Shown: positions 1 through 8,672 of the stretch, piece after piece
Layout of the letters: each line of letters begins with the position of its first letter
How positions within the stretch are numbered: the first letter of the stretch is position 1
Assembly: GCF_001612725.1 (NCBI RefSeq)
Contig: NZ_BDAZ01000076.1
Span: 1-50,384, forward strand
DNA from: Nocardia anaemiae NBRC 100462
GTDB taxonomy: Bacteria > Actinomycetota > Actinomycetes > Mycobacteriales > Mycobacteriaceae
Direction: 5' to 3'
Length of the DNA: 50,384 bases
Made by a program: the position numbers and the translations under genes
The notes under the pieces: generated by a model
The model's input: the letters and a program-made list of their open reading frames with translations, nothing else
Told to the model about the DNA's origin: nothing
Databases searched by the model: none

Positions 1-506
1 GCCAGCATCACACTGATCAACAGTTCGCCGCTGCTCGCAACTCCCGGTCGGCCGTCGGCGGCCCGGAGGGTTCCGTTACGGTCCACCCGCCTGAGCACCC
101 GTCGAAGCGCGGTGCGTGCCGCTGGCGGGGCTGGTCCGAGCCGCCACCTCAGCGCTACCTTCCGCGGGCTGTATTGGTGCATGCGGTCGAGGAAGGCCGA
201 GTCAGCCCCTGTAGCCCGCCCCATAGAGCGAGAAATGCGCTGCGGGACGCCATCGGGACGATCGGCTGACACAGGCCAGGTACACGGGGACGGGCACCGT
301 GGTCGTTCGAGGGTGCGCTGGGATGATCGTCGGCTCGGTCCCCGATGTGGCATAGGACCTCGGGGTCGACACTGACGCGATGGACATTGGGAATCGCCGA
401 GATCGCCTCCTCGAGGGAGTGTTTGGATCATCTGACAGTCCCTTACGTTGATGTACGGAGCATTGGCGAGCTGCTTTGTCAGCAGCATTCAGCGGGGACA
501 GGTCGC
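1..506. other. No gene recognised
   Basis: Short open frames occur on both strands but none resembles a known family. The segment lies beyond the 3' end of the STAND NTPase gene, so it may hold that gene's terminator and an intergenic remnant. I see no clear hairpin. Confidence 0.4.
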
Positions 507-3500
507 TTACTGGTTGGTGGGTTGTTGGCCGGCCAGGCGTTGGAGGATATCGGCGTTGATTCGGCGAGCGTCACGAAGCCAGGGTTCATGCGCTGCGGGA
601 AGCCGTTGGGCCAGGATTTCCAGGATGTTGATCGCTTCTTGGATGGCGTTGAAAGCTGGAAGAATTCCTGCCGCCGTACCTGCTGACACGCGCGCGAAGG
701 ACACCAAACTGTAGGCCAGGCCGGGCAGGTGGCTATCGGGGCTGGTGTCGGCCAGTTGCCGCCAAATCGCGACCGATTCCTGCGCGGGGTCGAGGGCATC
801 GACGTGGCGACCCAGCACACCGAGGCGGGTTCCGAGGTTATTCAGCGAATGGGCGAGGTTGGGCAGGTGGGTGTCGGGGTTGGCGTCGGCCAGCCCCCGC
901 CAGATCGCGACCGATTCCTGGATCGCGGCGAGGGCGTCGATGTTGTGACCCAGCACAGCGCGGCGGACTCCGAGGGTGTTCAGTGAGTTGGCGAGGTTGG
1001 GCAGGTGGGTGTCGGGGTTGGCGTCGGCCAGTCCCCGCCGGATCGCGACCGATTCCTGCACGGAGTCGAGGGCTTCGTGGTAGCGACCCAGCTCACCGAG
1101 GCTGATCGCGAGGTTGCTCAGTGAACTGGCGAGGTCGGGTAGATGGGTGTCGGGGTTGGCGTCGGCCAGCCTCCGCCGGATCGCGACCGATTCCTGCACG
1201 GAGTCGAGGGCTTCGTGGTGGCGCCCCAGCTCATCGAGGAGGATTGCCAGGTTGCCCAGTGAGCGGGCGAGGTCGGGTCGATGGGTGTCGGGGTTGGCAT
1301 CGACGAGTCGCCACCAGATCGCGACCGATTCCTGCACGGAGTCGAGGGCTTCGTGGTGGCGACCGAGCCCGCCGAGGCGGTTTCCGAGGTTGTCCAGTGA
1401 GCTGGCCAGTTCGCGTAGATGGGTGTCGGGGTTGGCGTCGGCGAGTCGCCGCCAGATCGCAACGGATTCCTGCACGTGTTCGAGGGCTTGGTGGAGGCGA
1501 CCGAGCTCACCGAGGCTGATCGCGAGGGTGTTCAGTGAGCTGGCGAGGTCGGGTAGATGGGTGTCGGGGTTGGTCTCGGCCAGCCTCCGCCGGATCGCGA
1601 CCGATTCCTGGATGGTGGCGAGGGCTTCGTGGTAGCGACCCAGCTCACCGAGGCTGATCGCGAGGTTGCTCAGCGAACGGGCCAGGTCGGGTAGATGGGT
1701 GTCGGGGTTGGTCTCGGCCAGCCCCCGCCAGATCGCGACCGATTCCTGCACGGAGTCGAGGGCTTCGTGGTGGCGACCCAGCTCACCGAGGCGGTTTCCG
1801 AGGTTGCTCAGCGATCCAGCGAGTTCGGTCAGGTGCGTGTCAGGGGCTGTCTCGGCGAGGCGCCGCTGGATAGCAGTCACGGTCTGGGTATGGGTGAGGC
1901 CGTCATGGTGGCGGCCGAGCCTGGCTGAGAGTAGTCCCAGTTGATGGCAGGCGGCGGCGTAAAAGGGCAGGTATTGGCTGGGGTCGGTGTCGGCGAGGGC
2001 ACGATACAGGTCGGTGGCGTGTTCAGCGGCGGTCACGGCGGGGGTGTAGCGGTGGCTGTCGGCGAGCCGTCGGGCGTGTCGAAGGTAGAGGTGGGCGAGT
2101 TCGGCGGGGTCGTTGGTTGCGGCGATGCGATGCGGGATGAGTGCGGTGTCGATGGCCGTGGCTGCGGCGGTGGGGTCCAGGCCGGGGTGGTCGGTGAGGT
2201 GTTGATGGATGCTGGTGAGGATCGGGGCGGGGATCTCGGGCAGATCGGCCAGCCGAATCAGTGTCGGCCCGCCGGCGTCGATGGCGAGGGTTGGGTCGGC
2301 GTGCAGGCTCGGATACAGCAATGCCGCGGCCAGGTGAGGCCACCGCGCGGAGGCTTCGACCACGCGCACGATCGCCGCACTCACCCAGCTCGGTGTCACG
2401 TCCTGGCGGGTACGGCGCAGGAGTCGGCCGGTGGCCTCGAACGTCCACGGGTCCGGCGGGAGCGGGCCCATCTCGGCGGGGTTTCCCGGGGTTGTCAAGG
2501 CGAGGAAGTCCTCGGCGAGCCGGTCGGGCTGCAACGGATGCAGCACCGTGCTGGTGGCCCCGGACGGTGCCGGGTAGCAGCGGCTGTGGTCATCGATGAT
2601 CCGACTCGCCGCGGCATCGTCAGCGGCCAACCCGACCGAAACGAGCAGACCGCGGGCGTCGGCGTAGGGCATGCCGCCGGTCAAACTCGCGAGAAGCACC
2701 ACCCGCCGCATCGTTTCGGGGGCGGTGGTGATGGTCCGGGCGTCGAGACGGTCGCTCCAATCGGTGTATTCGCGGTCGAGCAGATAGGCCGCCACTGCCG
2801 CCGGTTCATGGCCCGGGGCGACGTTGCGGATACGCGAATGGATAGCGGCCAGTGCCGCCATGTGGATCGACAGCACCGAATCCAACCCCAACTGGTGCAG
2901 GTTGACCCCGACCCGGTACTGGTTGGGTGCGCGGTCGCGGATGTCGAGAGCCCGGGAGAACCCGGTCACCGCGGTGTCGAAAACCTGATCGCGGTCGAAC
3001 CGCTGACCCAATGGCGCCAACGCCGCCACACTGGCCGGTACCCGGTTCTCGCTCAAGTGTGTCGACAGTGTCGACCACCACCCGCCACTCGAACGCGCCA
3101 GCAGCAGCACCCGCACCTGCACCGAATCCCTTGTACTGATGCGGCGCAGGTTGAGGATCAGGGTGTCCAGGTCGCCGACCGGCCAGCGGTGCGCGTCGTC
3201 GACCACCAAAACGATCGCGTTGCGATCTCGTAGTCCGATCACTCCCGAGTCATCGGCGTGGCCTAGGGTGTGCACGACTCGCCACGCCACCCAGCCTGCC
3301 GCAGTGGCGTTCTCGCAGAACTGTTTGGCCAGCCGCGACTTACCTTCCCCACCGGCGCCGTGGATCAACCGCACCCCGATCGGGACATCGCTGGCCAGCC
3401 ACCGATCCAACGCGGTCAGTTCGTCCTCGCGACCCAAGAACCGCACCACCCCGGCATCCGGGCGTAACAACAGCGACGGCTGTGCTCTGGCCTGCTCGAC

Positions 3501-3680
3501 CGCCAGCCCTACCGGCCGAGGCCACGGCTCACACCAGTACCGGTAACCTACTGCGGCCGTGGTGGTTTCGGTGATTGTCACATCACCAGCGACCTCGCGA
3601 ATCGAGATCACGCTGCCGCCCACCGCGCTACCACGAACCGTTTGCCCCCCGCCGCGGCGACGCCACCAACCCAGCCTCAC
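507..3680 (-). CDS. STAND-type P-loop NTPase with C-terminal TPR array
   Basis: Large signal-transduction ATPase (about 1057 aa) of the NB-ARC/TPR kind. Near residue 108 is a Walker A motif (GAGGEGKS), and near residue 156 a Walker B stretch (IVLVVDDAHRW). About residues 540-1040 are tetratricopeptide repeats of a 46-aa unit (PDTHLPDLA..SLGELGRHHEALDSVQESVAI). Residues 14-37 carry a short motif, RGSAVGGSV..IREVAGDVTI, that also occurs twice in the upstream membrane protein. The GTG at 3680 is chosen because it lies 4 bp after the partner's stop codon; an ATG further upstream (3788) would overlap the partner. STAND NTPases with TPR sensors often act in conflict or defence signalling; here that is inferred from architecture and from the mobile surroundings. 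There is no recognisable N-terminal effector enzyme, so any output may run through the membrane partner. Confidence 0.8.
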   Translation of the reverse strand: MRLGWWRRRGGGQTVRGSAVGGSVISIREVAGDVTITETTTAAVGYRYWCEPWPRPVGLAVEQARAQPSLLLRPDAGVVRFLGREDELTALDRWLASDVPIGVRLIHGAGGEGKSRLAKQFCENATAAGWVAWRVVHTLGHADDSGVIGLRDRNAIVLVVDDAHRWPVGDLDTLILNLRRISTRDSVQVRVLLLARSSGGWWSTLSTHLSENRVPASVAALAPLGQRFDRDQVFDTAVTGFSRALDIRDRAPNQYRVGVNLHQLGLDSVLSIHMAALAAIHSRIRNVAPGHEPAAVAAYLLDREYTDWSDRLDARTITTAPETMRRVVLLASLTGGMPYADARGLLVSVGLAADDAAASRIIDDHSRCYPAPSGATSTVLHPLQPDRLAEDFLALTTPGNPAEMGPLPPDPWTFEATGRLLRRTRQDVTPSWVSAAIVRVVEASARWPHLAAALLYPSLHADPTLAIDAGGPTLIRLADLPEIPAPILTSIHQHLTDHPGLDPTAAATAIDTALIPHRIAATNDPAELAHLYLRHARRLADSHRYTPAVTAAEHATDLYRALADTDPSQYLPFYAAACHQLGLLSARLGRHHDGLTHTQTVTAIQRRLAETAPDTHLTELAGSLSNLGNRLGELGRHHEALDSVQESVAIWRGLAETNPDTHLPDLARSLSNLAISLGELGRYHEALATIQESVAIRRRLAETNPDTHLPDLASSLNTLAISLGELGRLHQALEHVQESVAIWRRLADANPDTHLRELASSLDNLGNRLGGLGRHHEALDSVQESVAIWWRLVDANPDTHRPDLARSLGNLAILLDELGRHHEALDSVQESVAIRRRLADANPDTHLPDLASSLSNLAISLGELGRYHEALDSVQESVAIRRGLADANPDTHLPNLANSLNTLGVRRAVLGHNIDALAAIQESVAIWRGLADANPDTHLPNLAHSLNNLGTRLGVLGRHVDALDPAQESVAIWRQLADTSPDSHLPGLAYSLVSFARVSAGTAAGILPAFNAIQEAINILEILAQRLPAAHEPWLRDARRINADILQRLAGQQPTNQ
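733..1870. repeat. 138-bp tandem repeats encoding TPR units
   Basis: The phrase gtgtcggggttgg (or a close variant) recurs at 871, 1009, 1147, 1285, 1423, 1561 and 1699, with a diverged copy at 1837: an exact 138-bp period. Each unit encodes one 46-aa TPR of the NTPase gene on the minus strand. The near-identity of neighbouring units at DNA level points to recent expansion or gene conversion. It is a coding array, not CRISPR. Confidence 0.9.
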
Positions 3681-3684
3681 TTGG

Positions 3685-4140
3685 TCACTCGTCGATCTCG
3701 ACCGATCCGGCACGACTGACCCGATCCACCGACCCACCAACACTGCTGTCGGTAACCGACTGATCAGCCTGAACTCCCGGCAGGCCACTTGCCGAGGGTG
3801 ATGGTGGAGGTGGTGTTCCGGCAGGGCTACCGCGGCGGATCTTCACATCACCAGCCACATCCGTGATCGCCGACACCCCGCCGCCGATCGAGGAGCCGGT
3901 CACCGACTGTACCGGCCGACCGGCATCACCACGGCGAGCGAGCACCAGCCCATAGACCGAAACCCCCAGCGCCGCAACACCAACGAACAAACCCGCCACA
4001 CTGGCCAGCTTGTCACCCTCATCCAACCCTAACGACACAAACAACCACACCCCCACCCCAACGCCCACTGCACCCACCACGACCAGAACCAGCCCCCACA
4101 GTCTGCTCAGCACCCACCCAGTATTAACCACCACATCCAC
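3685..4140 (-). CDS. Small two-TM membrane protein, partner of the STAND NTPase
   Basis: A 151-aa protein with two predicted membrane helices (about residues 13-36 and 46-66), followed by a Pro/Ser-rich hydrophilic tail. The tail holds two copies of a 24-residue motif: QSVTGSSIGGGV..ITDVAGDVKI and QSVTDSSVGGSV..VSRAGSVEID. The same motif is at the N-terminus of the NTPase encoded immediately downstream. The gene starts with ATG at 4140 and is followed after 4 bp by the NTPase GTG, so the two are probably co-translated. I do not recognise a named family. Inference: it anchors or recruits the NTPase at the membrane through stacking of the shared beta-rich motif. Its start codon sits only a few bases from a truncated gene on the other strand, so any promoter lies inside that remnant. 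Confidence 0.65.
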   Translation of the reverse strand: MDVVVNTGWVLSRLWGLVLVVVGAVGVGVGVWLFVSLGLDEGDKLASVAGLFVGVAALGVSVYGLVLARRGDAGRPVQSVTGSSIGGGVSAITDVAGDVKIRRGSPAGTPPPPSPSASGLPGVQADQSVTDSSVGGSVDRVSRAGSVEIDE

Positions 4141-4144
4141 TTAA

Positions 4145-4327
4145 ACCTGCGAATCATCCGCCCGCGACGCCAGCACCCTCGGCTACCGCGTCATCATGCT
4201 CGCCGACGCCAACGCCGCCCACTGCGACCAAGACCACAACGCCACCCTGCACACCATCTACCGCTCCTTCGGCGACGTCCGCCCAACCTCCGAGGTGATC
4301 GACATGATCGCAACGGCCACAGAGTGA
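4145..4327 (+). pseudogene. Truncated isochorismatase-family cysteine hydrolase (3' end)
   Basis: The frame reads CESSARDASTLGYRV, then IMLADANAAHCDQDHNATL and IYRSFGDVRPTSEVIDMI, and stops at 4325-4327. This is the C-terminal third of an isochorismatase-like hydrolase; the first Cys matches the nucleophile position of the family (Cys followed by E-S/T-x-A/V-R-D-A). A stop codon lies in frame at 4142-4144, so nothing upstream belongs to it, and the 5' two-thirds are absent from the window. The break falls within about 5 bp of the start codon of the membrane protein, which marks the edge of the inserted STAND module. It is non-functional as it stands. Confidence 0.7.
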
Positions 4328-4949
4328 TTCGCTTCGATAATCGTGCGCGGGCCGCTCCGGTTTCCGCGGCGGCCTCGACCGCCGACGAGCTCCACCGCAG
4401 ACTCGCGACCGCCGATGGACCTGACACGGTGATTCCGACGGGCCGTCAGAATCGAGTCGCCGGGCGGCACTGATTCGTGCTCGGCGGAAGTCTTCCACCG
4501 CAGGTTCCCGACTCGACCCATCTCACCAAAATCTCACACTTTCGATGGGAAATTTTCGGATCCGATGGGTGTTCTTCAGCTCGCGGGTTTCGGCGAAATC
4601 CGTTGTGATCAGGCAGGATAAGGATCGATTGAGACCGCCTGAGGAGACTAGAACCTGCGACCAGCCTGACCGAGGGCTCGATCAGGATCGCTGGGGTGGT
4701 CGACCCTGTCCAGCAAACATTCCGTGCGGCTCGCTCGTGCAATTCCCGTGTCAGCGGGGCGCGAGGGATCGCTCGTGCACGCGTCCGTCTCAGTTGTGCC
4801 GTTGCCGCGTGTCAGTAGGCGAGCGACCTTCTACTCGCGCACGCAGCGGCGTCACCAATGACGGAACTGTGTGCCGCGAGCGGCTTCGCTGTCGCATCTG
4901 GGCCACGTCTGACTGCCCGAACCAGCGGGGAGGGTGTGCGAGGAGGTGA
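4328..4949. other. Intergenic region, no gene recognised
   Basis: Several short frames run through this stretch on both strands, but none has a family signature or a convincing ribosome binding site. It separates the truncated hydrolase from the palindrome next to the integrase unit. Confidence 0.4.
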
Positions 4950-4993
4950 TCGAGCACGTATTTGCATCAAATTTGATGCAAATACGTGCTCGA
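4950..4993. repeat. 44-bp perfect palindrome
   Basis: The left arm starts CGAGCACGTATTTGCATC at 4951, and the right arm is its exact reverse complement ending at 4992, with no spacer; one more pair (4950 T, 4993 A) also matches. The centre is AT-rich (TTTGCATCAAATTTGATGCA). It lies about 320 bp beyond the 3' end of the recombinase unit. It may be a recombination or cruciform site, a terminator for both strands, or a dimeric operator; I cannot tell which. Confidence 0.9.
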
Positions 4994-5275
4994 GTAATGC
5001 GCGAGAGGGGAATCGATCACGGAGCCGCAACAATATTGGTGCAGATGTGTGCACGAGTAGCTTCTATTGTGCGTAGCTGGAGCGTAGCACAGAGGCTGTG
5101 ATCATGTGGCGATAGTTGTATTCTGTTGATCTGCAATACTTTTCAGTATTTCAATGTGAGTAGCTGAGTGGTAGAGGCTGGCATCGGGTTTCTGTAGGGT
5201 GGTTCGGCCGCGGGGTTGTCTGAGTCAAATGTGTTGTGGCCGGGGTGGAGTCGTTGGTCGGGGGCTGCTCTGGGT

Positions 5276-5308
5276 GGTGCCGGTCGGGTGTTGGTGGGGA
5301 CCGGCACC
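5276..5308 (-). terminator. Hairpin after the recombinase
   Basis: GGTGCCGGTC (5276-5285) pairs perfectly with GACCGGCACC (5299-5308) across a 13-nt loop, 8 bp past the recombinase stop. There is no clear T-run, as is common in actinobacteria. A smaller inverted repeat, AATACT/AGTATT, sits at 5135-5150 in the AT-rich stretch beyond. Confidence 0.5.
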
Positions 5309-5315
5309 GTAGTTG

Positions 5316-6345
5316 TCAGAGCGTGATCGGGGGTTCAGTGGTGAGTAGTGGGTGGGGTTCTTGGGTGAGTGCGGATAGTGCTGCGGCGATTTCGTGGAGG
5401 TTGGCTTTGACGTAGGTGGCGGTGGTGCCGTGGGTTTTTCGGGTGTGGTGGCCTGCGTAGGTGCGGGCGGTGGCGTAGCCGAAGGTGCGTTCGACCCAGG
5501 TGAGGGTGGTGTGGCGTAGCCAGTGGGTGCTGATGTGTTGGGTGGCGACGAAGGGGAGGTGTTTTCCGATGCGGGTCCAGAGGTGGTCGTATCGGCGGGT
5601 CGTGATGGGTTTGCCGTTGCGGTAGCGCAGCAGCTGTCCGTGGGGCGGGCTGTGGCGTTGTTCGGCGTGGTGGAGTAGGTGGCGCATGAGGGTGGGAGAT
5701 GGGTTGCCACCGGTCGATGCCTTCTTTTTCGCGTAGCAGGATCAGGCAGTGGTGTGGGTCGAGGTCGCTGGGGCGTAGGCGGAGGGCGCCGTTGCGGCGG
5801 CAGGCCGTTTCGATGTGTAGCCGCAGTATTAGGGCGTCGAGTTCGCGGTCGTTGCCGGTGAGGGAGGCGACTTGGCAGATCTCGGCGAGGAATGGGGAGG
5901 AGATCGCCTGTCGGTGTGATGGCGGTCGGGTGGGTATGGCTAGGTGGCGGGCGGGGTTTCGGGTGGGGTGGATCCAGTTGTTGTCTTCGGCGTAGCGGTA
6001 GAGGCAGCGCACGGTGCTGATGAAGTGTTCGCGTGCGCTGGCACCGTTGCCGCTGCCGCGGCTGGCCGCTTGTGCTGCTCGGGCTTTTTCGTCGAGGTCG
6101 GCTTTGGTTACTGTGTCCAATTGGCGGTTGTGCCAGGTGTTTTCGAGGTGGTTGAGGTGGGTGTTATAGGTGCGCAGGGTGCCTGGGGTGAGGGTGTCCC
6201 GTAGTTTCGGGATCACCTGACCGAAGGTGGGTACCGCTAGGGTGTCGGTGAGTAGATCGGTGGCTGTGATGCCGATCTGTGACAACAGGATTCGTGTGGC
6301 GTCGATGGCTGTTGGATTCGCGGCGGTGCGAATGGTCGGTGTCAT
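5316..6345 (-). pseudogene. Tyrosine recombinase/integrase, frameshifted
   Basis: The N-terminal part (from ATG at 6345) has a SAM-like core-binding domain (LTPGTLRTYNTHLNHLENTW) and the first catalytic Arg region (ETACRRNGALRLRPSDL). Near 5700 the frame changes: WQPIS ends one frame and PTLMRHLLHHAEQRH continues in the next. The C-terminal part then has the HxxR box (HWLRHTTLTW), the later His region (YAGHHTRK) and a candidate catalytic Tyr (ATYVKANLHE). Joined, the two parts make a normal-length tyrosine recombinase of about 340 aa. Either one or two bases were lost or gained in the genome, or this is a sequencing error. It sits 3 bp after an AbrB-like gene, probably in one operon. It may once have mobilised the neighbouring accessory DNA; no att pair was identified. 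Confidence 0.75.
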
Positions 6346-6348
6346 CGG

Positions 6349-6786
6349 CTACGACTCCAGCGCATGTGGGTGGCCGAAGTATGGGTGGAGTGCTGGTGGT
6401 GGGTAGATCGTGAGTTGCTGATGTTGTGGGTGGGCGACGAGCAGGACTTTGTCGCCGATGTCGAGGTTGGCTTGGCGTCGTTGCCGGAAGGGAACCCGGA
6501 AGTATCCCTGTGTGACATGTGTGGTGCCGTAGTCGGTTCGGTGGGCGAGCAGGATTGCGTCGTAGGCGCAGCGGATCCCGAGTCGGGTGTCGGTTGGCCA
6601 GTGGAGTGCGTCGAGGACTGCTCGGTCGTGGATGCGTCCGGCGGTGCCGATGGTGCACATGCTGTAGACGATGTCGGGATCTACGGGTGCGGCGACTGGT
6701 CGTGCCGTGGTGCGGATGGCTTGGATCAGTTCGTGCAGTGGAGTCTGTGGTGGGATGACCGGTGCGATCAGCACGACACCGACCAC
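6349..6786 (-). CDS. AbrB/SpoVT-like DNA-binding domain protein
   Basis: A 145-aa protein. The N-terminal 40 residues are undefined. Residues about 45-140 read as two swapped-hairpin-like segments: IGTAGRIHDRAVLDALHW and then FRVPFRQRRQANLDIGDKVL, followed by LVAHPQHQQLTIYPPPAL. The phrases 'G(R)V.(L)P...R....L..GD.VLL' are typical of AbrB/MazE-type transcription regulators. The stop lies 3 bp before the recombinase start, so the pair is probably transcribed together; AbrB-like genes beside integrases are common in actinobacteria, and it may regulate the recombinase. The family call rests on pattern only. Confidence 0.6.
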   Translation of the reverse strand: MVGVVLIAPVIPPQTPLHELIQAIRTTARPVAAPVDPDIVYSMCTIGTAGRIHDRAVLDALHWPTDTRLGIRCAYDAILLAHRTDYGTTHVTQGYFRVPFRQRRQANLDIGDKVLLVAHPQHQQLTIYPPPALHPYFGHPHALES

Positions 6787-7069
6787 CCTCCAGCAGTACC
6801 CGGTGTTTGGGTCGGGAGTACTCGACTTGTGGGTGGGCCAAGGGTTTACCTCCGCGTCGGGGGGACACTCGACCGCACGGCCCAGGTGCGATCAGCCGCA
6901 CCGTCGGGTGCGTGAACGATTTCGGGAGGTATTCGAACACGTTGGCCCGCTAGGGTGCTGCAGCGTTGGCGTGTGTCCGCCGCTGACGCAGGGGCGCGCC
7001 GGACGTGCGGGTGCATCCCGTAGCGTTCGCTTTCTGAGAGTGTCGGTAGGCATCGTTATCGTGCAGCGC

Positions 7070-7312
7070 ATGCGCGACATCCGATCTGATCATCAGGCGG
7101 TTCGTCTGATTACCTCTGCTGCCCTCCGCGCAGCAGTGGCTTGGTCTCAGCGTGAGACCCGCACGGAGGCATGGCGAGAGCTGTCACGGATGACAGGTGT
7201 TGTCATACAGGTCTTCGGTCCGTCAGATACATCGTTCACCCCGACGATGTTGATCGAGACGCTGCACCAACCGCTTTCGTCGCTGGTCGGCCTTGGCAGA
7301 AGTATTGGGTGA
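7070..7312 (+). CDS. Possible small helical protein, hypothetical
   Basis: An 80-codon frame beginning MRDIRSDHQAVRLITS and ending LVGLGRSIG. It looks helical and has a reasonable residue mix, unlike the Arg/Pro-rich shadow frames nearby. No ribosome binding site is obvious and I recognise no family. The rest of the 6787-7481 interval shows nothing I can name; it contains the promoter region of the AbrB-like gene. Confidence 0.2.
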   Translation: MRDIRSDHQAVRLITSAALRAAVAWSQRETRTEAWRELSRMTGVVIQVFGPSDTSFTPTMLIETLHQPLSSLVGLGRSIG

Positions 7313-7481
7313 GTTCGGCCACAATTGACGGCGCTCACTAAAATTCGGCGAGCGTGGTCAGGGGCCCCTCGGTGAGTGGACTGCCTCAACTTGGGTAGAG
7401 GCTGCAGCACCGGAGCCGCAACATCTCGTTCGATGCTCGGGCTGTGCGCAGCTGCCGAGCTGGTCTCTCCCGCGATCAACC

Positions 7482-7497
7482 AAGAAACTTCACACAT
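7482..7497. promoter_or_regulatory. Repeated 16-mer upstream of the Fic gene
   Basis: AAGAAACTTCACACAT lies about 55 bp upstream of the Fic start. A 15/16 match recurs just after the Fic stop at 8671-8686, where it forms one arm of a hairpin. It could be an operator for Fic (whose C-terminus looks like a winged helix) or a scar from the acquisition of the gene. Confidence 0.4.
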
Positions 7498-7552
7498 CCC
7501 GATGACTTGTAATATTTTCTGCCATTTCTTTACATGACAATGGTTGTGTGCG

Positions 7553-8659
7553 ATGGTTCACGTCATGGTCAATTGGAGCCCCGAGGTCCCATACAACGAA
7601 CTTCCGCCCCCACCCACGGCGGACGAACTGGAGACGAAAGCCGTGCTCAAGGCGGCGATCGGTGCGAACGCGGCACTGGCTCAGCTTGACCAAGCTGTTG
7701 TTTCGATCCCGAACCCCACAGTGCTGATCAACACGATCCCCTTGTTGGAAGCACAGGCAAGTTCCGAGATCGAGAACATCGTGACGACGACCGACGCGCT
7801 GTTCCGGCATCTGGAGGATGACGCGGGTGCGGACCCGGCAACGCGGGAGACATTGCGCTACCGAACTGCTTTGCGGGTCGGATTCGAGACGACTCTCGAT
7901 CGTGGCCTCACCGCTACCACGGCCGTGGCGGTGTGCAGCATGATCAAGGACCGAGAGATGAAGGTCCGTGCGATGCCGGGAACACGGATCGGTAACACGG
8001 CTACGGGAACTATCGCCTACAGTCCGCCAGAAGGCCAAGATCTGATCATCGAGAAGCTCAGCGAGTGGGAGCGGTTCGTCCACGCTGATGATGGGATGGA
8101 CGCCCTTGTCCGTATGGCGGTGGCGCATTACCAATTCGAGGCGATCCACCCATTCAGCGACGGCAATGGCAGGACGGGCCGAATCCTCAACGTGCTCATG
8201 CTGGTAGAGGCGGGGCTGCTGCGGCTGCCCGTGCTGTACCTGTCGCGATACATCATCGACACCAAACAGGACTACTACCGGCTCCTGCGCAGTGTCACCG
8301 CAGAGGGCGCCTGGGAAGAGTGGATTCTGTACATCCTGACTGGAATCGAGCGGACGTCGCGCTCGACTCTGCGGAAGATCGAAGACATTCGCTCGCTCCA
8401 GCATGATTTCAACAAGCGGGCCCGTGAAGCCTCGAAGGGCGGTTCCAACTCGGAGTTGCAGTTGATCCTGTTCGAGCAGCCTTACTGCCGGATCAAGACC
8501 GTGGTCGAGCGCTGCAAAGTTTCACGACCGACCGCGACCGCTTGGCTTCAGGATCTTGTGACGGCAGGCCTGCTTCAGGACCTGAAGATCGGTCGCGACC
8601 GGTTGTTCATCAACCGCGAGTTCCTGAAACTGCTGGTCAGGACCGAGCCCACGGGCTAA
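7553..8659 (+). CDS. Fic family protein (AMP transferase)
   Basis: A Fic-domain enzyme expected to transfer AMP from ATP to a protein hydroxyl. The catalytic motif HPFSDGNGRTGR is intact near residue 198. Before it, SSEIENI (about residue 71) matches the N-terminal inhibitory helix motif (S/T)xxxE(G/N) in which Glu blocks ATP, so this is a self-inhibited class II Fic. The N-terminus WSPEVPYNELPPPP fits the Fic_N region. The C-terminal 100 residues (IKTVVERCKVSRPTATAWLQDL..AGLLQDL) form a winged-helix-like DNA-binding domain. Starts at TTG 7544, ATG 7553 or ATG 7565 are all possible; none has a good ribosome site. No separate antitoxin gene is adjacent. GC is slightly lower than in the neighbours, fitting an acquired gene. 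Confidence 0.88.
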   Translation: MVHVMVNWSPEVPYNELPPPPTADELETKAVLKAAIGANAALAQLDQAVVSIPNPTVLINTIPLLEAQASSEIENIVTTTDALFRHLEDDAGADPATRETLRYRTALRVGFETTLDRGLTATTAVAVCSMIKDREMKVRAMPGTRIGNTATGTIAYSPPEGQDLIIEKLSEWERFVHADDGMDALVRMAVAHYQFEAIHPFSDGNGRTGRILNVLMLVEAGLLRLPVLYLSRYIIDTKQDYYRLLRSVTAEGAWEEWILYILTGIERTSRSTLRKIEDIRSLQHDFNKRAREASKGGSNSELQLILFEQPYCRIKTVVERCKVSRPTATAWLQDLVTAGLLQDLKIGRDRLFINREFLKLLVRTEPTG

Positions 8660-8672
8660 AGGCATATGGAAA

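Noticed and set aside
733..1870. Regular repeats considered as a CRISPR array
   Set aside because: The 138-bp units are contiguous, encode in-frame TPRs and have no repeat-spacer alternation or cas genes nearby.
1941..3233. Long plus-strand open frame (430 codons)
   Set aside because: Antisense to the STAND NTPase; Gly/Val-rich low-complexity translation typical of high-GC shadow frames.
5155..5205. tRNA-like stretch (AGCTGAGTGGTAGAGG resembles a D-arm, followed by GGTTCG)
   Set aside because: No acceptor stem, anticodon stem or correct T-arm spacing can be drawn. At best a decayed attachment-site remnant.
7990..8006. CGGTAACACGGCTACGG inside the Fic gene, resembling the TetR-type 17-mer
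   Set aside because: It lacks the GT at positions 11-12, lies within a coding region and has no regulator nearby.
7553..8659. Fic as a classical toxin-antitoxin pair
   Set aside because: No adjacent small antitoxin gene; the inhibitory motif is within the Fic protein itself, so a separate antitoxin is not needed.
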